64,000 bases of DNA, taken from positions 35,306 to 99,305 of the forward strand of contig NZ_CABIKE010000005.1 in assembly GCF_902196135.1 (NCBI RefSeq). Direction: 5' to 3'. The DNA comes from Helicobacter suis (GTDB lineage Bacteria > Campylobacterota > Campylobacteria > Campylobacterales > Helicobacteraceae). Of the stretch, positions 45,892-56,573 are shown in pieces (position 1 is the stretch's first letter; each line of letters begins with the position of its first letter). A program made the position numbers and the translations under genes. The notes under the pieces were generated by a model that made no database searches, was not told where the DNA came from, and was given only the letters and a program-made list of their open reading frames with translations.

Positions 45892-46606
45892 ATTAAGAGC
45901 GGAGAATCTAAGCAAACAGATTAAGAAAACAAAAATCGTCTTTGATGTTTCTTTGGAAGTAGAAAGCGGGCAGGTGGTGGGTTTACTTGGGCCAAATGGT
46001 GCAGGTAAAACCACGACCTTTTATATGATTTGTGGTTTGTTACAGCCCAGCGGAGGCAAGGTGTATTTAAACGATCAAGACCTCTCAAGTTATCCCTTGC
46101 ACCAGCGATCTAACATGGGCATAGGTTATTTACCCCAAGAGTCAAGTATTTTTAAAGATTTGAGCGTACAGGATAATTTGATGCTAGCAGCCCAAACCAC
46201 TTTTAAAACTTCTAAAGAGGCCTCTTCTAAAATTGAAGAAATGCTAGAGGCCTTTAATATTCAAGGGATTAAGGATCGAAGGGGTATGTCTTTAAGCGGA
46301 GGGGAGAGGCGGCGAGTAGAAATTGCTAGGGCGTTGATTAAAAACCCCAAATTTATTTTATTAGACGAGCCTTTTGCGGGGGTTGATCCTATCGCGGTGT
46401 TAGATATTCAAAAGATCATTGAGCATTTAGTGGAGAGAAAAATAGGCGTGCTTATCACCGATCACAATGTACGCGAAACTTTAAGCGTGTGCCACCGCGC
46501 GTATGTGATTAAAAGCGGTACTTTGCTAGCCAGTGGCAATAGTGCCCAGATTTATGAAAATGCCTTAGTGCGTAAATACTATTTAGGCGAGCATTTTAAG
46601 GCTTAA
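45884..46606 (+). CDS. lptB: LPS export ABC transporter ATPase LptB
   Basis: 240-aa ATPase driving LPS extraction to the outer membrane with LptFGC. Walker [16 protein letters not shown]-loop LPQESSIF, signature [13 protein letters not shown], Walker [14 protein letters not shown] and H-loop ITDHNVRET are all intact. Followed 1 bp later by rpoN, a conserved pairing in many proteobacteria. Confidence 0.95.
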   Translation: MDKLRAENLSKQIKKTKIVFDVSLEVESGQVVGLLGPNGAGKTTTFYMICGLLQPSGGKVYLNDQDLSSYPLHQRSNMGIGYLPQESSIFKDLSVQDNLMLAAQTTFKTSKEASSKIEEMLEAFNIQGIKDRRGMSLSGGERRRVEIARALIKNPKFILLDEPFAGVDPIAVLDIQKIIEHLVERKIGVLITDHNVRETLSVCHRAYVIKSGTLLASGNSAQIYENALVRKYYLGEHFKA

Positions 46607-46607
46607 T

Positions 46608-47876
46608 ATGGGATCACTACGCGCTAGATCTTTACTTAAAAATAAACTCTCTGCAACTTTAAAAAGCTGGTTACCCATTTTACAAAGCGATCCTTTAGAG
46701 CTTGAGGAAACTTTGCAGACTTGTGCTAAGGATAATCCCTTTGTGCATGTACAAAGTGGCTTACAGGAGGATTTTAGCGCGTTTAAATCCAAGATACAGC
46801 GCCCTTATTCTTTAAAAAGTGCTTTGGGCACTAAAATAGAAATGTTAAGTACCTATTCTAAAACTTTATATGAAAGCTTGCATGAGCAAATCCTCCCCCC
46901 TCTTTTCCCAACGCCTCTTTCGGTACAAATTGCTAATGACATTATAGATAATCTCAATAGCGAAGGGTATTTTGAGGGTGATAGTACGGTGCAAGCTATG
47001 CACTTAGGGGTGAGTGCTAAAACCTATGAAAGTGTACGCCAGCGCTTTGCTTATTTAGACCCCCCGGGTATTGCTGCATGCAATATACAAGAGAGTTTTT
47101 TATTCCAACTAGATCACCACGATGAACTAGATACGCCCATTTATGATCTTTGTATCAAAATTATCCACAATTTAGAAGATCATAAAAATTTTAGCCATTT
47201 ATCCCATTACACAAAGGCTATGCAAATCATCACTTCTTTTAAAAATCCTCCCGCCCTAGATTTTAAAGAAAATCTACCCCCCGTCATTCCGGATATTTTA
47301 GTGCTTGAACAAGAGGGAAACATTTATGTACAACTCAATGATAGTTATTACCCAAAGGTGGTGATAGAGCAAAAGCATATCCAGGAAAATAGCGCCTATT
47401 TGCGTGAAAAACTTAAAGAGGCTAGGGATTTAGTAGATGCCTTACAAATGCGCCGGCAAACTATCCAAAAAATTGGCTTAATGCTAGTGGAGTATCAGTA
47501 CGATTTTTTTAAAGGAAAAGCCATTAAGCCTATGCGTTTGGTAGATATTGCCAATGAATTTGGCTACTCGGCTAGCACGATCTCTAGGGCAATTTCTAAT
47601 AAGTATTTAGCATGCTCGCGGGGGGTTTTCCCAATTAAAAGCTTTTTTACCACCGCCTTAGAGGGGGATATTTCTAATGCCTCCATTAAAGAATTTCTTT
47701 TAGAGTTAATTAAAAATGAAGATCACCAACAACCCATGAGCGATTTACAAATCCTAAAATTAGTAGAACAAAAATTTGGGCTAAAAATGGTACGCCGCAC
47801 CATTACAAAGTACCGCAAACTTTTAAACATCGCTAGCTCTTCAGAACGCAAAAAACTTTACCGCCTATCTCTCTAA
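46608..47876 (+). CDS. rpoN: RNA polymerase sigma-54 factor
   Basis: 422-aa RpoN for flagellar hook and rod genes. The N-terminal activator region is unusual, with little Gln (LKNKLSATLKSWLPILQSDPLELEETL); the central core-binding part has DPPGIAACNIQESFLFQ; the DNA-binding part includes VDIANEFGYSASTISRAISNKY and ends with the RpoN box ARRTITKYRK variant VRRTITKYRKLLNI. Similar in length to H. pylori RpoN (about 414). Confidence 0.95.
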   Translation: MGSLRARSLLKNKLSATLKSWLPILQSDPLELEETLQTCAKDNPFVHVQSGLQEDFSAFKSKIQRPYSLKSALGTKIEMLSTYSKTLYESLHEQILPPLFPTPLSVQIANDIIDNLNSEGYFEGDSTVQAMHLGVSAKTYESVRQRFAYLDPPGIAACNIQESFLFQLDHHDELDTPIYDLCIKIIHNLEDHKNFSHLSHYTKAMQIITSFKNPPALDFKENLPPVIPDILVLEQEGNIYVQLNDSYYPKVVIEQKHIQENSAYLREKLKEARDLVDALQMRRQTIQKIGLMLVEYQYDFFKGKAIKPMRLVDIANEFGYSASTISRAISNKYLACSRGVFPIKSFFTTALEGDISNASIKEFLLELIKNEDHQQPMSDLQILKLVEQKFGLKMVRRTITKYRKLLNIASSSERKKLYRLSL

Positions 47877-47943
47877 CTAATTTTGGTGGAAAATCCCACT
47901 TTAGCGGGTGATAGAGAGTACCCTTAGGCTAAAAATATCTTTA

Positions 47944-49011
47944 TTAGGTACTTTGTTGTTTTTTACGCATTTGTTCAATATGGGCAACTTGAGCAAAAAC
48001 AATCGCCACTGCTTCAAAGAGCACCTTAGGAATCACCTCATCTACATCCACCTCTTTATAAAGTTCACGGGCTAGGGCGGGATTTTCTATAATTTCTACC
48101 CCATGTTCTCTAGCAATGCCTTTAATGCGGATGGCTAAGTGATCAATGCCCTTAGCCACCACCACAGGAGCCGGATCTTTTTCCTCAAAGCGCAAGGCAA
48201 TAGCATAGTGGGTGGGGTTAGTTACAACCACATTAGCGCTAGGAATAGCTGCCATCATCTTGCTCATGGAATTTTTAAGCATGAGTTGTTTGATTTTAGC
48301 CTTCATTTCAGGGTTACCTTCTTGTTGTCTGTACTCATCTTTGATCTCTTGCTTGCTCATTTTTAACGACTGGATATACTGCCTGCGTTTGAGTAAAAAA
48401 TCTAATAAAGAGGTGATTAAGAATAAAAATAACAAACTCGCAATAAGTTCTAAAGCCTTACTCCTAAACCACAATGCCTGATCTCTAAAGTTAAACCGCG
48501 CCACCCCGCCTAACTCATCTATAAACGAATACACCAGTACAAAACCTAAAACAAAGGCAATACAAACCTTAGCTGTGATGAGTAGCCCCTCTAAAAGCCG
48601 CTTGAGACTAAAGAGATTTTTAAAGCCATGGATGGGGTTAATTTTCATCCATTTAGGCGCAACAGCCTTAGGGCTAAATAAAAAGCCAAATTGCAACACA
48701 TTAGATAAAAACGCCACTAAGGCTAGCAAACCAAGAATGGGTAATAAAATCCATAAAATATCTTTGAGTAATTGCAGCGCAAGAACATGCAGGTTATGGG
48801 GCGTGAAATCTAAAGCCATGTAGTGTAAAGATTGTCTAAACATGCTTTCAAAGCCATCTAACCAAAATTTAAAAAGAGCAAAGACCCCCCCAAAACCAGC
48901 TAATAAGCCTAAAAACCCTAAAACCTCTATACTTTTAGCAACATTGCCCTCCTCACGGGCTTTTTCAATCTTTTTAGCTGAGGGGAGTTCTGTTTTTTCC
49001 TCATCTGTCAT
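47944..49011 (-). CDS. flhB: flagellar export switch protein FlhB
   Basis: 355-aa inner-membrane protein of the flagellar export gate, with four helices in the first 210 residues and a cytoplasmic domain that self-cleaves in NPTH (VVVTNPTHYAIALRF), setting hook-to-filament specificity. The start MTDEEKTELPS overlaps the end of mobA. Convergent with rpoN; the 67-bp gap contains only short imperfect repeats. Confidence 0.95.
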   Translation of the reverse strand: MTDEEKTELPSAKKIEKAREEGNVAKSIEVLGFLGLLAGFGGVFALFKFWLDGFESMFRQSLHYMALDFTPHNLHVLALQLLKDILWILLPILGLLALVAFLSNVLQFGFLFSPKAVAPKWMKINPIHGFKNLFSLKRLLEGLLITAKVCIAFVLGFVLVYSFIDELGGVARFNFRDQALWFRSKALELIASLLFLFLITSLLDFLLKRRQYIQSLKMSKQEIKDEYRQQEGNPEMKAKIKQLMLKNSMSKMMAAIPSANVVVTNPTHYAIALRFEEKDPAPVVVAKGIDHLAIRIKGIAREHGVEIIENPALARELYKEVDVDEVIPKVLFEAVAIVFAQVAHIEQMRKKQQST

Positions 49012-49576
49012 GGTTATCCTTTAAATGCGCTAGGGCGTTTTGGTAATCTATATAGGTGTTGCAGTTACTAAACTCTAAACCCTCCTCTACCTCTAGGGCT
49101 AAACCCCGAGCAAGGATTTGGCGCATGGGCGTATTGATCTGTAAGTGTTGTAAAACCTCTAGCATGCTAGGTTGCCAACACCCGATTAAATAAAAGGTTT
49201 GTGCACTTTTAGCATAAATCACGCCTGCTTGAGAGATACAAGCACAGAGTGCATTAATCGTTTTCTGGCCTACAAGGGGCATATCTACTGGGAGAATAAA
49301 AATACTTTGCTTAAGTGTTTTAAGAGCGCTATAAACTCCAAGTAAGGGGCTAAACAGATTAATCTTTTCATCTAAAATATAGTTAGCTTGGAGTGCATAG
49401 GGTTTTTTAGCGCTGATATAAACTTGGTTAAAAAGACGCGCCATTTTAGCATGTTGGTAGGCCAAAAGGCTAGGATAAGTGCCAAAGGGAAGCAAAGCTT
49501 TATCTTGTTGTTTTCCTTGAACCTGCATGCGCGCGCTTTTGCCTCCGGTTAAAATCACGCAAGGAATATCTAGCAT
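49001..49576 (-). CDS. mobA: molybdenum cofactor guanylyltransferase
   Basis: 191-aa MobA that joins GMP to molybdopterin for bis-MGD enzymes. The N-terminal nucleotide-binding loop ILTGGKSARMQVQGKQQDKALLPF and IFILPVDMPLV with the metal-binding Asp are visible. Overlaps flhB (11 bp) and the methyltransferase (7 bp). Confidence 0.9.
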   Translation of the reverse strand: MLDIPCVILTGGKSARMQVQGKQQDKALLPFGTYPSLLAYQHAKMARLFNQVYISAKKPYALQANYILDEKINLFSPLLGVYSALKTLKQSIFILPVDMPLVGQKTINALCACISQAGVIYAKSAQTFYLIGCWQPSMLEVLQHLQINTPMRQILARGLALEVEEGLEFSNCNTYIDYQNALAHLKDNHDR

Positions 49577-50394
49577 TCTAAAACCCCCATTTTTTGTACT
49601 AGTTTTTTAAAATCCTCTAAATGCACTTCAAGCTCTTGCCTGCGCTTGATAGAAAGTTTAATAAAATCCTGCTCTTTTTCCATGCCCACAAAAGATCGCC
49701 CCAAAAGATTAGCCGCAATGCCTGTACTGCTCGATCCACTAAAAGGATCGCCAATTAAACTTTCTTCTGTACTAGCCATTAAAAGCAGGCGTAAAAGCAG
49801 ATTTAAGGGTTTTTGGGTTGGGTGCTTGCCACATTTCTTTTCAAAAGATGCAATGGAGGGCAGAGTCCACACATCGCGCATTTGTTTACCTTGATTTAAC
49901 GCTTTCATGCGCTCATAGTTAAAGATATGGGCATGTTTAGGGCTTTTTCTAGCCCATAAAATCTGCTCACTCGCATGCACTAAAGTACGGCAGGAAAAAT
50001 TAGGCGGGGGGTTGCTTTTATGCCAAGTGATTGTATTTAAAAGTTTAAAGCCTAGAGTTTGTAACGCCAGCCCCAAAGAAAAGAGATTGTGCTGGGTGGC
50101 GCTGATTAAAATAGAGCCACTGGGTTTAAGCGCCTCTTTGGCAAGCCTAAGCCATTCTAAATTAAACGCATGGATTTGATCAATTCCCTCTAATCGATCC
50201 CAACTGCCTTTATTCACACTTACAATCTGACCGCTTTCAATGGTGAGGCCATTATTAGAGAGAAAATAAGGCGGATCGGCAAAGATTAAATCAAAGCACT
50301 TTGGCATATGTGCCAAGATTTCTTTACAATCGTTGTGGTAGAGAGTGAATTTAAAATCTTTGCTTACAAAAATGGGTTGAGGTTTTGAGTTCAT
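49570..50394 (-). CDS. adenine DNA methyltransferase, DpnII/DpnA-like
   Basis: 274-aa beta-class amino-methyltransferase: motif IV DPPYFLSNNGL (about residue 41) comes before motif I DPFSGSSSTG (about 218), which binds SAM. The opening FADPPYFLSN and KGSWDR stretch is that of M2.DpnII (DpnA) and M.MboII relatives. With a DpnII-like nuclease relic directly upstream, GATC is the likely target. It overlaps that relic by 44 bp. The frame is intact, so it may act as an orphan methylase. Confidence 0.85.
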   Translation of the reverse strand: MNSKPQPIFVSKDFKFTLYHNDCKEILAHMPKCFDLIFADPPYFLSNNGLTIESGQIVSVNKGSWDRLEGIDQIHAFNLEWLRLAKEALKPSGSILISATQHNLFSLGLALQTLGFKLLNTITWHKSNPPPNFSCRTLVHASEQILWARKSPKHAHIFNYERMKALNQGKQMRDVWTLPSIASFEKKCGKHPTQKPLNLLLRLLLMASTEESLIGDPFSGSSSTGIAANLLGRSFVGMEKEQDFIKLSIKRRQELEVHLEDFKKLVQKMGVLEC

Positions 50395-50913
50395 CTAGTA
50401 GCCTTTCTAACTGACTTAAATTATAAATACACACATTCTTATAAGCTTCCTCAAGCTTATTTTGAGCGCTAAGCCACCCTTGCCCATCTGTGATCCAAAT
50501 AAAGCGTTTCTGTGCGTGTTTTTTAAAGTGTGAGGCAAGTTCTTGATAAGCTCTGGCCACCTCATTAAGTTTACTCCCTCCACTGCTATAAAAATTACAC
50601 TCTATAAAATAAATCATCTGAGCCCCAAAAATCACAAAATCAAATCTTTTAATATCCTTACCAAAACTCCGATGCAAATCCTCAAACTCCTTTATACTCA
50701 CTTGTGTTTTAAAATTTAGCCCCGCTTGCTTAAAAGTATGTTCTAAATATGCCTCCATTAATAAGCCACTGCGATTTTTACGCGCCTATCTAGTCCTACT
50801 TCAATACCAAAAATAAAATCCTCTAAATTGTGGATATGCCCCGAACTTAAAATATCTAAAAACCCACTTTCTTTTAAAAAGGCACAAATCCCCGTAGCAC
50901 TATCTAAATAACT
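50351..50913 (-). pseudogene. DpnII-like restriction endonuclease relic
   Basis: The 3' part (50351-50758) encodes 135 aa starting MEAYLEHTFKQAGL and containing RFDFVIFGAQMIYFIECNF (the PD-ExK-type strands) and IWITDGQGWLSA, as in R.DpnII. Upstream another frame (50758-50913) encodes FLDILSSGHIHNLEDF and FIFGIEVGLD, then breaks near 50785; after a shift the sequence continues ARKNRSGLLMEAYLE. The N-terminal half is absent. The enzyme is therefore inactive. Confidence 0.75.
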
Positions 50914-51017
50914 TTATAAAACAACTCATCAAAGCCTTAGAAAAACGACGGATAGAAAAAATTAAAGTTATGGGTGTGCAAGAAATAGAGGCCTATACTC
51001 AAGTAATAGATCAATAA
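50913..51017 (+). pseudogene. unidentified gene fragment
   Basis: 34 codons ending at a stop, FIKQLIKALEKRRIEKIKV then MGVQEIEAYTQVIDQ, in good amphipathic-helix style but without a start. It abuts the truncated end of the nuclease relic on the other strand, so it marks a deletion junction. The remaining 51018-51190 is AT-rich with no gene seen. Confidence 0.3.
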
Positions 51018-51195
51018 AGTTAAATTTAAGGGGCATTAAATTCTTATTTAAAAGGTGTTTAACCCCGCTTAAATGAGAGTGTGGTTAAAAATTTTAAAAC
51101 ATTGTATCAAGACTTTAAAAACGAGAGTATAAAAAAGCTAAAAAGTCTAAAAAGAGGCCTAAGAGGAGTTAACACGGATTAAAGAGCTAGGGTGT

Positions 51196-51201
51196 TATAA
51201 T
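51196..51201 (+). promoter_or_regulatory. -10 box of hisS-asd
   Basis: TATAAT 25 bp before the hisS ATG, followed by AAAGGA. Confidence 0.6.
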
Positions 51202-51225
51202 CACTCATTCCAATAAAGGACTTCC

Positions 51226-52536
51226 ATGATCACCCCAAAGACCCTGAGTGGCTTTAAAGATAGACTGCCTAAAGAGGCGATGGCTAAGGGCGCGGTGCTA
51301 GAAAAATTAGCCCGCGTGTTTAGAAGTTTTGGCTTTGTACCCATTGAAACCCCCCATTTAGAATACGCTTCCATTCTCACACAAGAGGAAAGCGAGATTC
51401 AAAAAGAACTCTATCTTTTTAAAGATCATGGAAAACGAGAAGTGGGTTTGCGCTTTGATCAGACCGTGCCTTTAGCCCGTTTTATCGCCCAACATAACCA
51501 TGTTTTAGGCCTGCCCTTTAAGCGTTATGCGATTGGCAATGTCTTTAGGGGGGAGCGTGCACAAAAGGGGCGTTACCGGGAGTTTACCCAGTGTGATTTT
51601 GATTTTATCGGTAGCTCTAGTTTGTTATGCGATAGCGAGATTATCCAAGTGATTATTGCGAGTTTAAAAGCCCTAGATTTAGAGGAGTTTTGTGTGTGGA
51701 TCAACCACCGCAAAATTTTAAATGGCCTATGCCAACATTTTGGTTTGCACACTCAGGAGGAGATCACCGCCTTTTTAAGAATCATAGATAAGCTAAATAA
51801 AATTGGAGAGCAAGGCGTTATCTTAGAACTCAAGGCCTGTTTTCCTCTCATGGATTTTCAAGCCTTCCTAGAAATTATCAACACCAAACAACAAGAAGAC
51901 CCCCTAGAATTTTTTAAAAGTGTGGCCTATCTTAAAGCTTATAACCCCACTTTAAAAGAAGGGTTAGAAGAATTAGAGGCGCTTTTTAAATTATTACTCT
52001 CTTTAGAGATCAACCCCGATCACTTTAAAATAGATTTTTCTATTGCTAGAGGGCTTGGTTATTACACAGGTATTGTCTATGAAACCACCCTTAACCAGCT
52101 AACAAGTTTAGGTAGCATTTGCTCAGGGGGGCGTTATGATAATCTTTCTAAAAGTTTTAGTCTTAAGAATTTTCCGGGTGTGGGCGCGTCCATTGGTTTA
52201 GATAGGCTTTTAGTTGCCCTAGAGGAATTAGAACTAATAGAAAATAAATCCACTAGCGCTAGGGTATTAGTGGTGTGCATGGATGCAAGCCACTTTAGTT
52301 ATGCAAGCCAAATAGCCCAAAATTTCCGCCAAAGTGAAATCAATACCGAACTTTACCCAGAAATTGGCAAGCTCAAAAAACCCTTTAGTTATGCTAACCA
52401 AAAGGGGCATGAATTTGTGGTGGTACTAGGTGAGGAAGAGGTGCAAAGAGAAACTTTAACTTTAAAAAACATGACAACAGGTGTACAATTTAACCACTTG
52501 AGTTTTTTAAGGGTTTTAGCGATGGTAAAAGAATGA
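51226..52536 (+). CDS. hisS: histidyl-tRNA synthetase
   Basis: 436-aa class II synthetase. Motif 1 FIPIETP-like [11 protein letters not shown], motif 2 [23 protein letters not shown], HisA/HisB segments [13 protein letters not shown] and motif 3 [11 protein letters not shown]-terminal anticodon-binding domain (about 340-436). Overlaps asd as ATGA. Confidence 0.97.
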   Translation: MITPKTLSGFKDRLPKEAMAKGAVLEKLARVFRSFGFVPIETPHLEYASILTQEESEIQKELYLFKDHGKREVGLRFDQTVPLARFIAQHNHVLGLPFKRYAIGNVFRGERAQKGRYREFTQCDFDFIGSSSLLCDSEIIQVIIASLKALDLEEFCVWINHRKILNGLCQHFGLHTQEEITAFLRIIDKLNKIGEQGVILELKACFPLMDFQAFLEIINTKQQEDPLEFFKSVAYLKAYNPTLKEGLEELEALFKLLLSLEINPDHFKIDFSIARGLGYYTGIVYETTLNQLTSLGSICSGGRYDNLSKSFSLKNFPGVGASIGLDRLLVALEELELIENKSTSARVLVVCMDASHFSYASQIAQNFRQSEINTELYPEIGKLKKPFSYANQKGHEFVVVLGEEEVQRETLTLKNMTTGVQFNHLSFLRVLAMVKE

Positions 52537-53525
52537 AAACCTATAACATTGCCTTAGTGGGTGCTAGTGGTGCGGTGGGTGCTGAGATTATTTCTGTTTT
52601 AGAGGAGTATCAATTCCCCATAGGTCACTTTTACCCCCTAGCTAGTAAACGCAGTGCCGGGCAAAAAATCAAGGCCTTTCAATCAGAATACAGCATTTTA
52701 GAAACCACCCATGCTAGTTTTACCGGTATTGACATTGCCTTTTTTAGTGCCGGTAAAAGTGTGAGTGAGGTTTTTGCGCCTAGTGCGGCTAAGATAGCTT
52801 TAGTGATAGATAACACTAGCCATTTTCGTTTACAAGAGGATATTCCCTTAGTTGTACCTGAAGTGAATATCCGAGATTTAAATCACTGCCCTAAAAATAT
52901 CATCGCTAATCCTAATTGTTCTACGATTCAAATGGTGCAGGTTTTAAACCCCTTGCATGAAGCCTTTGGCATTACACGGGTAGATGTGAGTACTTATCAA
53001 GCGGCTAGTGGAGCGGGTAAACGAGGGTTAATTGAATTACAAAACCAAATGGCAGGCGATCAAACTTGTGAGGTTTTCCCCCACCCTCTAGCTTTAAATG
53101 TAATTCCTCAAATTGATGTCTTTTTGCCCTCTGGTTATACTAAAGAAGAAATGAAAATGGTGCACGAGAGTCATAAAATCATGCATGCAGATTTTCCAAT
53201 TAGTGCAACTTGCGTACGAGTCCCCGTGCTTAGAAGCCATAGCGAAAGCCTTAGCATTCATTTTAAACAAGAAGTACAAGCCACTCAAGCTAGAGAAATT
53301 TTAAAGAAGTCGCCTAATTTAGTGATCATAGATGATCCTAGCAAGGGTTTATATCCCATGCCCATTACGGCTAGTTGTTCTGATCAAACCTTTATAGGGC
53401 GTATTAGAAATGATTTATTTGATTCTAAAATTTTGCATTTATGGTGCGTAGCCGATCAATTACGCGTAGGGGCAGCCACTAATGCGGTAAAAATTGCCTT
53501 AGAGTGGATTAAAACGCATCGCTAG
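52533..53525 (+). CDS. asd: aspartate-semialdehyde dehydrogenase
   Basis: 330-aa enzyme that makes aspartate semialdehyde for lysine, diaminopimelate, threonine and methionine. NADP fold [10 protein letters not shown], active Cys in [12 protein letters not shown] (about residue 129), and His in [13 protein letters not shown]. Coupled to hisS. Its 3' end overlaps the convergent DUF2147 gene by 17 bp. Confidence 0.96.
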   Translation: MKTYNIALVGASGAVGAEIISVLEEYQFPIGHFYPLASKRSAGQKIKAFQSEYSILETTHASFTGIDIAFFSAGKSVSEVFAPSAAKIALVIDNTSHFRLQEDIPLVVPEVNIRDLNHCPKNIIANPNCSTIQMVQVLNPLHEAFGITRVDVSTYQAASGAGKRGLIELQNQMAGDQTCEVFPHPLALNVIPQIDVFLPSGYTKEEMKMVHESHKIMHADFPISATCVRVPVLRSHSESLSIHFKQEVQATQAREILKKSPNLVIIDDPSKGLYPMPITASCSDQTFIGRIRNDLFDSKILHLWCVADQLRVGAATNAVKIALEWIKTHR

Positions 53526-54015
53526 GGAGTTGTTTAAGGGTTTGGAGTACTTCTGAAAAATTGGGTTTTGTGATGCCATGTTTTTTTAGATAGTCTTCAT
53601 CTAGTCTTTTCCAGATAAAGGTTTTACCAAAGAATCCGCGCCGATCTAAACTTGGTAAAAACTTTAAATCCCCATTCTTTTTTTGTTTGATCTGTACATA
53701 GTAGGTACGCCCGTCATAAAAATTATAAGCCCGCCCCCCTGTGTAGGTATCCCCACATGCACGGGTTAATTTGTATAAAAACACCGTCCCCTTATCACTA
53801 CGGTTACGCAAAGCCGGGTTTTTATTATAAATATCTTTATTGGCTTTAGAACCATCTACATTGGCAATTCCATAGGCATAATACTTATCCCCATATTTAA
53901 AAAATTCCACATAAGAGGCTTTCATGTATAAAAAAGCTTGGGTTTTATAAATGCCATCTAACTCAGCCAAAAGGGGCGTGATAGCACCCGCGCAAAACAA
54001 ACAAAACCACTTCAT
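53509..54015 (-). CDS. secreted DUF2147 protein
   Basis: 168 aa with a short signal peptide (MKWFCLFCAGAITPLLAEL) and the DUF2147 pattern: YVEFFKYGDKYYAYGIANVDGS, LTRACGDTYTGGRAYNFYDGRTYYV and a C-terminal FIWKRLDEDY. Present in most Helicobacter and Campylobacter; role unknown, probably periplasmic. Nine bases downstream of the YhcH-like gene. Confidence 0.8.
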   Translation of the reverse strand: MKWFCLFCAGAITPLLAELDGIYKTQAFLYMKASYVEFFKYGDKYYAYGIANVDGSKANKDIYNKNPALRNRSDKGTVFLYKLTRACGDTYTGGRAYNFYDGRTYYVQIKQKKNGDLKFLPSLDRRGFFGKTFIWKRLDEDYLKKHGITKPNFSEVLQTLKQLPSDAF

Positions 54016-54023
54016 ACAAAACT

Positions 54024-54518
54024 CTAAAGCTTAAATTTAATCAGATTAGTGGGGACTTTAGCCACGATTTTATAAACTAGGCCTTTTGTGTGCGCTGCTG
54101 TAGCGTGTGCATCTTGGCTAAATAAAATGGCTAGCATGCCCGCATCCAAACGCAAAGAATAACAACTTTCACTCATTTTATAGGTCTGTTTATCTAGGCT
54201 AGAGTCATAAGGTTGCTTTACTTCTAAATCTGTGCTATCCCCTAGATATAAAAGTTCGCTACCCTGCACCATTAGCAAAAAATCTACATGATCTTGGTGG
54301 GTTTCTAGTAAACCTAAAGAAGGTGTATAAATAATCTCTGCCGCGCTCATGCCTTGATCTAATTCTTGTTTAACTACTCCTTGTTTTCTTTGTAGAAAAG
54401 CCTGATGCTTAGAACTAGCCGGGTCTAACATTGCCTTTAAATAGGCATAAAGAGACTCTAACTCTTGGGTTTTAGAAAATAAAGAGGCTAAAGAGACTAA
54501 CTTGCCAATAACTGCCAT
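54024..54518 (-). CDS. YhcH/YjgK/YiaL family protein
   Basis: 164-aa DUF386 cupin-like protein. The central ETHQDHVDFLLMVQGSE carries the family's conserved metal-binding His and the Q/E strand. In enterobacteria relatives sit in sugar-acid or sialic-acid operons; here it stands between fabD and a secreted protein, so its substrate is unknown. Confidence 0.75.
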   Translation of the reverse strand: MAVIGKLVSLASLFSKTQELESLYAYLKAMLDPASSKHQAFLQRKQGVVKQELDQGMSAAEIIYTPSLGLLETHQDHVDFLLMVQGSELLYLGDSTDLEVKQPYDSSLDKQTYKMSESCYSLRLDAGMLAILFSQDAHATAAHTKGLVYKIVAKVPTNLIKFKL

Positions 54519-54572
54519 TTTATCTCCACTGGTTTTAATCTCAGGATTTTAATCCGAAAAGTCCAATGGAGT

Positions 54573-55502
54573 TTAAACCTCTTGGTGTACAAAAGCTAGG
54601 GCTTCTTTTAAGTCTGTAAGGGTGGTGATGCTATAAGTGGGCTTAGCGCTAAGCCGTTTGTTAAGATTTTTTAAAACACTCGTACCAAATTCTACATAAT
54701 AAGAGGATCGCTCCTCACACACCTGCACACATTCGCTATAGCGCACAGGTTGGACAAGTTGGATTCCAAGACATTCAAGCGCGCCTTCTTTATCTTGATA
54801 AACCTGTGTAGTGGCATTAGAAAGTACGCCAAAGTGATAATTATTGTATAAACTTTCTTGTAAAAGTGCCCTAAAATCCTCCACCATAGGCTCTAAAATA
54901 GGGCAGTGGCTCACCACATTCATCGGTAAAAGCACACATTTTTTAGCCCCCAGTGTTTTAGAATTAAGATTTTGCAAAAGAGATTTAGGCCCAGCTAATA
55001 CAACCTGTGGGCCATTAAAATTAGCCACATACAGCAATTGCCCCTCTTGTTTAGCTTGTTTGCAATAATCCCCTAAAACCTGCGCATCACCCCCTAAAAC
55101 AACCAACATGCCAAGCTCTTCTTTATAAGCGCTACAGATCTCCTCCATGCGCTCTCCTCGTTTAGAGACTAATTTTAACCCCCTTTTTAAATCTAGCGCC
55201 CCACTAGCTGCATTAGCACTAATTTCACCCAAAGAATGCCCCAAAGCTAGCAAAGGTTTAACAGATCCGCCCAACTCTTGCATAAACACCTCAAAGGCCA
55301 CCATAGAAACTAGAAAGATCGCGCTTTGTGCATAGGTACTTTTGTTTAGCTGTGTATTCTCACTCTGTAAAAGCTTAACCATATCTGTTTGTAAAATATC
55401 GCTAGCCTCTTGATACATCTCTCTAGCCAAATCAAAATTTTTATAGATTTCCTCGCCCATGCCCACATGTTGTGAGCCCTGTCCACCAAATAATGCAACC
55501 AT
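54573..55502 (-). CDS. fabD: malonyl-CoA:ACP transacylase
   Basis: 309-aa FabD, which loads malonate on acyl carrier protein for fatty acid synthesis. FGGQGSQHVGMG at the start, active Ser in LALGHSLGEISA (about residue 90) and the catalytic His in VVSHCPILEPM (about 199). Same length as the H. pylori protein. Lies 10 bp after prfA in the same direction. Confidence 0.95.
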   Translation of the reverse strand: MVALFGGQGSQHVGMGEEIYKNFDLAREMYQEASDILQTDMVKLLQSENTQLNKSTYAQSAIFLVSMVAFEVFMQELGGSVKPLLALGHSLGEISANAASGALDLKRGLKLVSKRGERMEEICSAYKEELGMLVVLGGDAQVLGDYCKQAKQEGQLLYVANFNGPQVVLAGPKSLLQNLNSKTLGAKKCVLLPMNVVSHCPILEPMVEDFRALLQESLYNNYHFGVLSNATTQVYQDKEGALECLGIQLVQPVRYSECVQVCEERSSYYVEFGTSVLKNLNKRLSAKPTYSITTLTDLKEALAFVHQEV

Positions 55503-55512
55503 TCTTATCCTT

Positions 55513-56571
55513 TCACCCCTCTAATCCTTGTGCCTGCGCATGCGCGATTAAGGGCTCAATCACCGGGTCTAAATTACCCGAAAGCATGAGCTCCTCCAAA
55601 CTATAAAGCGTTAAATTAATGCGGTGATCGCTTAAGCGGTTTTGGGGGTAGTTGTAGGTGCGAATCCGCTCACTTCGATCCCCGCTACCCACCTGCATTT
55701 TACGCTCGGCTGAGTGGGCTTGTTGTTGCTCTTCAATTTGTTTTTCATACAAACGGGCTTTGAGGATTTTTAAGGCCTTATCGCGGTTTTTATGCTGGGA
55801 TTTTTCATCTTGCATGGATACACTAATGCCTGTAGGGATATGCGTGATGCGCACGGCTGAATCGGTGGTGTTTACACATTGCCCCCCATGCCCTCCAGCG
55901 CGAAATACCTCAATACGCAAATCGCTAGGATTAATATTAATCTCTACATCATCTGCCTCAGGCATAATCGCTACAGTGATAGCTGAGGTGTGGATACGCC
56001 CTTGTGATTCAGTCTCTGGTACGCGCTGTACGCGGTGGGTCCCGGCTTCAAATTTTAGTCTTGAATACACCCCCTGCCCTTTAATGAGCGCAATCATTTC
56101 CTTATACCCACCCACGCTATTTTCACTAGAGCTAACAATTTCTACTTTCCAACGCTTTAAATCTGCATAACGGCAATAGGTTTTAAACAAGTCGCCTACA
56201 AAAATCCCCGCCTCATCGCCCCCTGTACCGGCGCGTAGTTCCAGATAGATATTTTTAGAATCGTTTGGATCTTTTGGAATGAGCAAGATTTTAATGTGAT
56301 CTTCTAAATTCTTGCTTTGCTCCTCTAGGCTTTTAAGCTCCTCTTTGGCTAACTCGCCTAGTTCTTTATCCTCTAATAGCGCCTTATTTTCTTGGATTTG
56401 ATCTAAAATCTTTAAATAGCGCTTAGCCGCTTGGGCTAATTCCTCTAAACTGGCTTGTTCTTTGCTTAATTCAGTGAGCCGTTTGACATCGTTTAAAACT
56501 TCAGGTTGGGTTAAGGAAATGGCAAGCGCATCATAACGCGCCACAACCTCCTTTAATTTCTGGGATAACAC
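55513..56571 (-). CDS. prfA: peptide chain release factor 1
   Basis: 352-aa RF1 that reads UAA and UAG. The codon-recognition tripeptide PET lies in [18 protein letters not shown], and GGQ in [17 protein letters not shown]. The N-terminal helical domain is normal. The rpsT stop is 2 bp upstream, making rpsT-prfA-fabD one operon. Confidence 0.97.
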   Translation of the reverse strand: MLSQKLKEVVARYDALAISLTQPEVLNDVKRLTELSKEQASLEELAQAAKRYLKILDQIQENKALLEDKELGELAKEELKSLEEQSKNLEDHIKILLIPKDPNDSKNIYLELRAGTGGDEAGIFVGDLFKTYCRYADLKRWKVEIVSSSENSVGGYKEMIALIKGQGVYSRLKFEAGTHRVQRVPETESQGRIHTSAITVAIMPEADDVEININPSDLRIEVFRAGGHGGQCVNTTDSAVRITHIPTGISVSMQDEKSQHKNRDKALKILKARLYEKQIEEQQQAHSAERKMQVGSGDRSERIRTYNYPQNRLSDHRINLTLYSLEELMLSGNLDPVIEPLIAHAQAQGLEG

Positions 56572-56573
56572 GA

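Noticed and set aside
47880..47950. Terminator between rpoN and flhB
   Set aside because: AGTACC/GGTACT and CCC/GGG pairings are short and widely spaced, without a T run.
55658..56170. 170-codon plus-strand frame inside prfA
   Set aside because: Cys/Ser-rich translation typical of an antisense shadow; prfA is certain.
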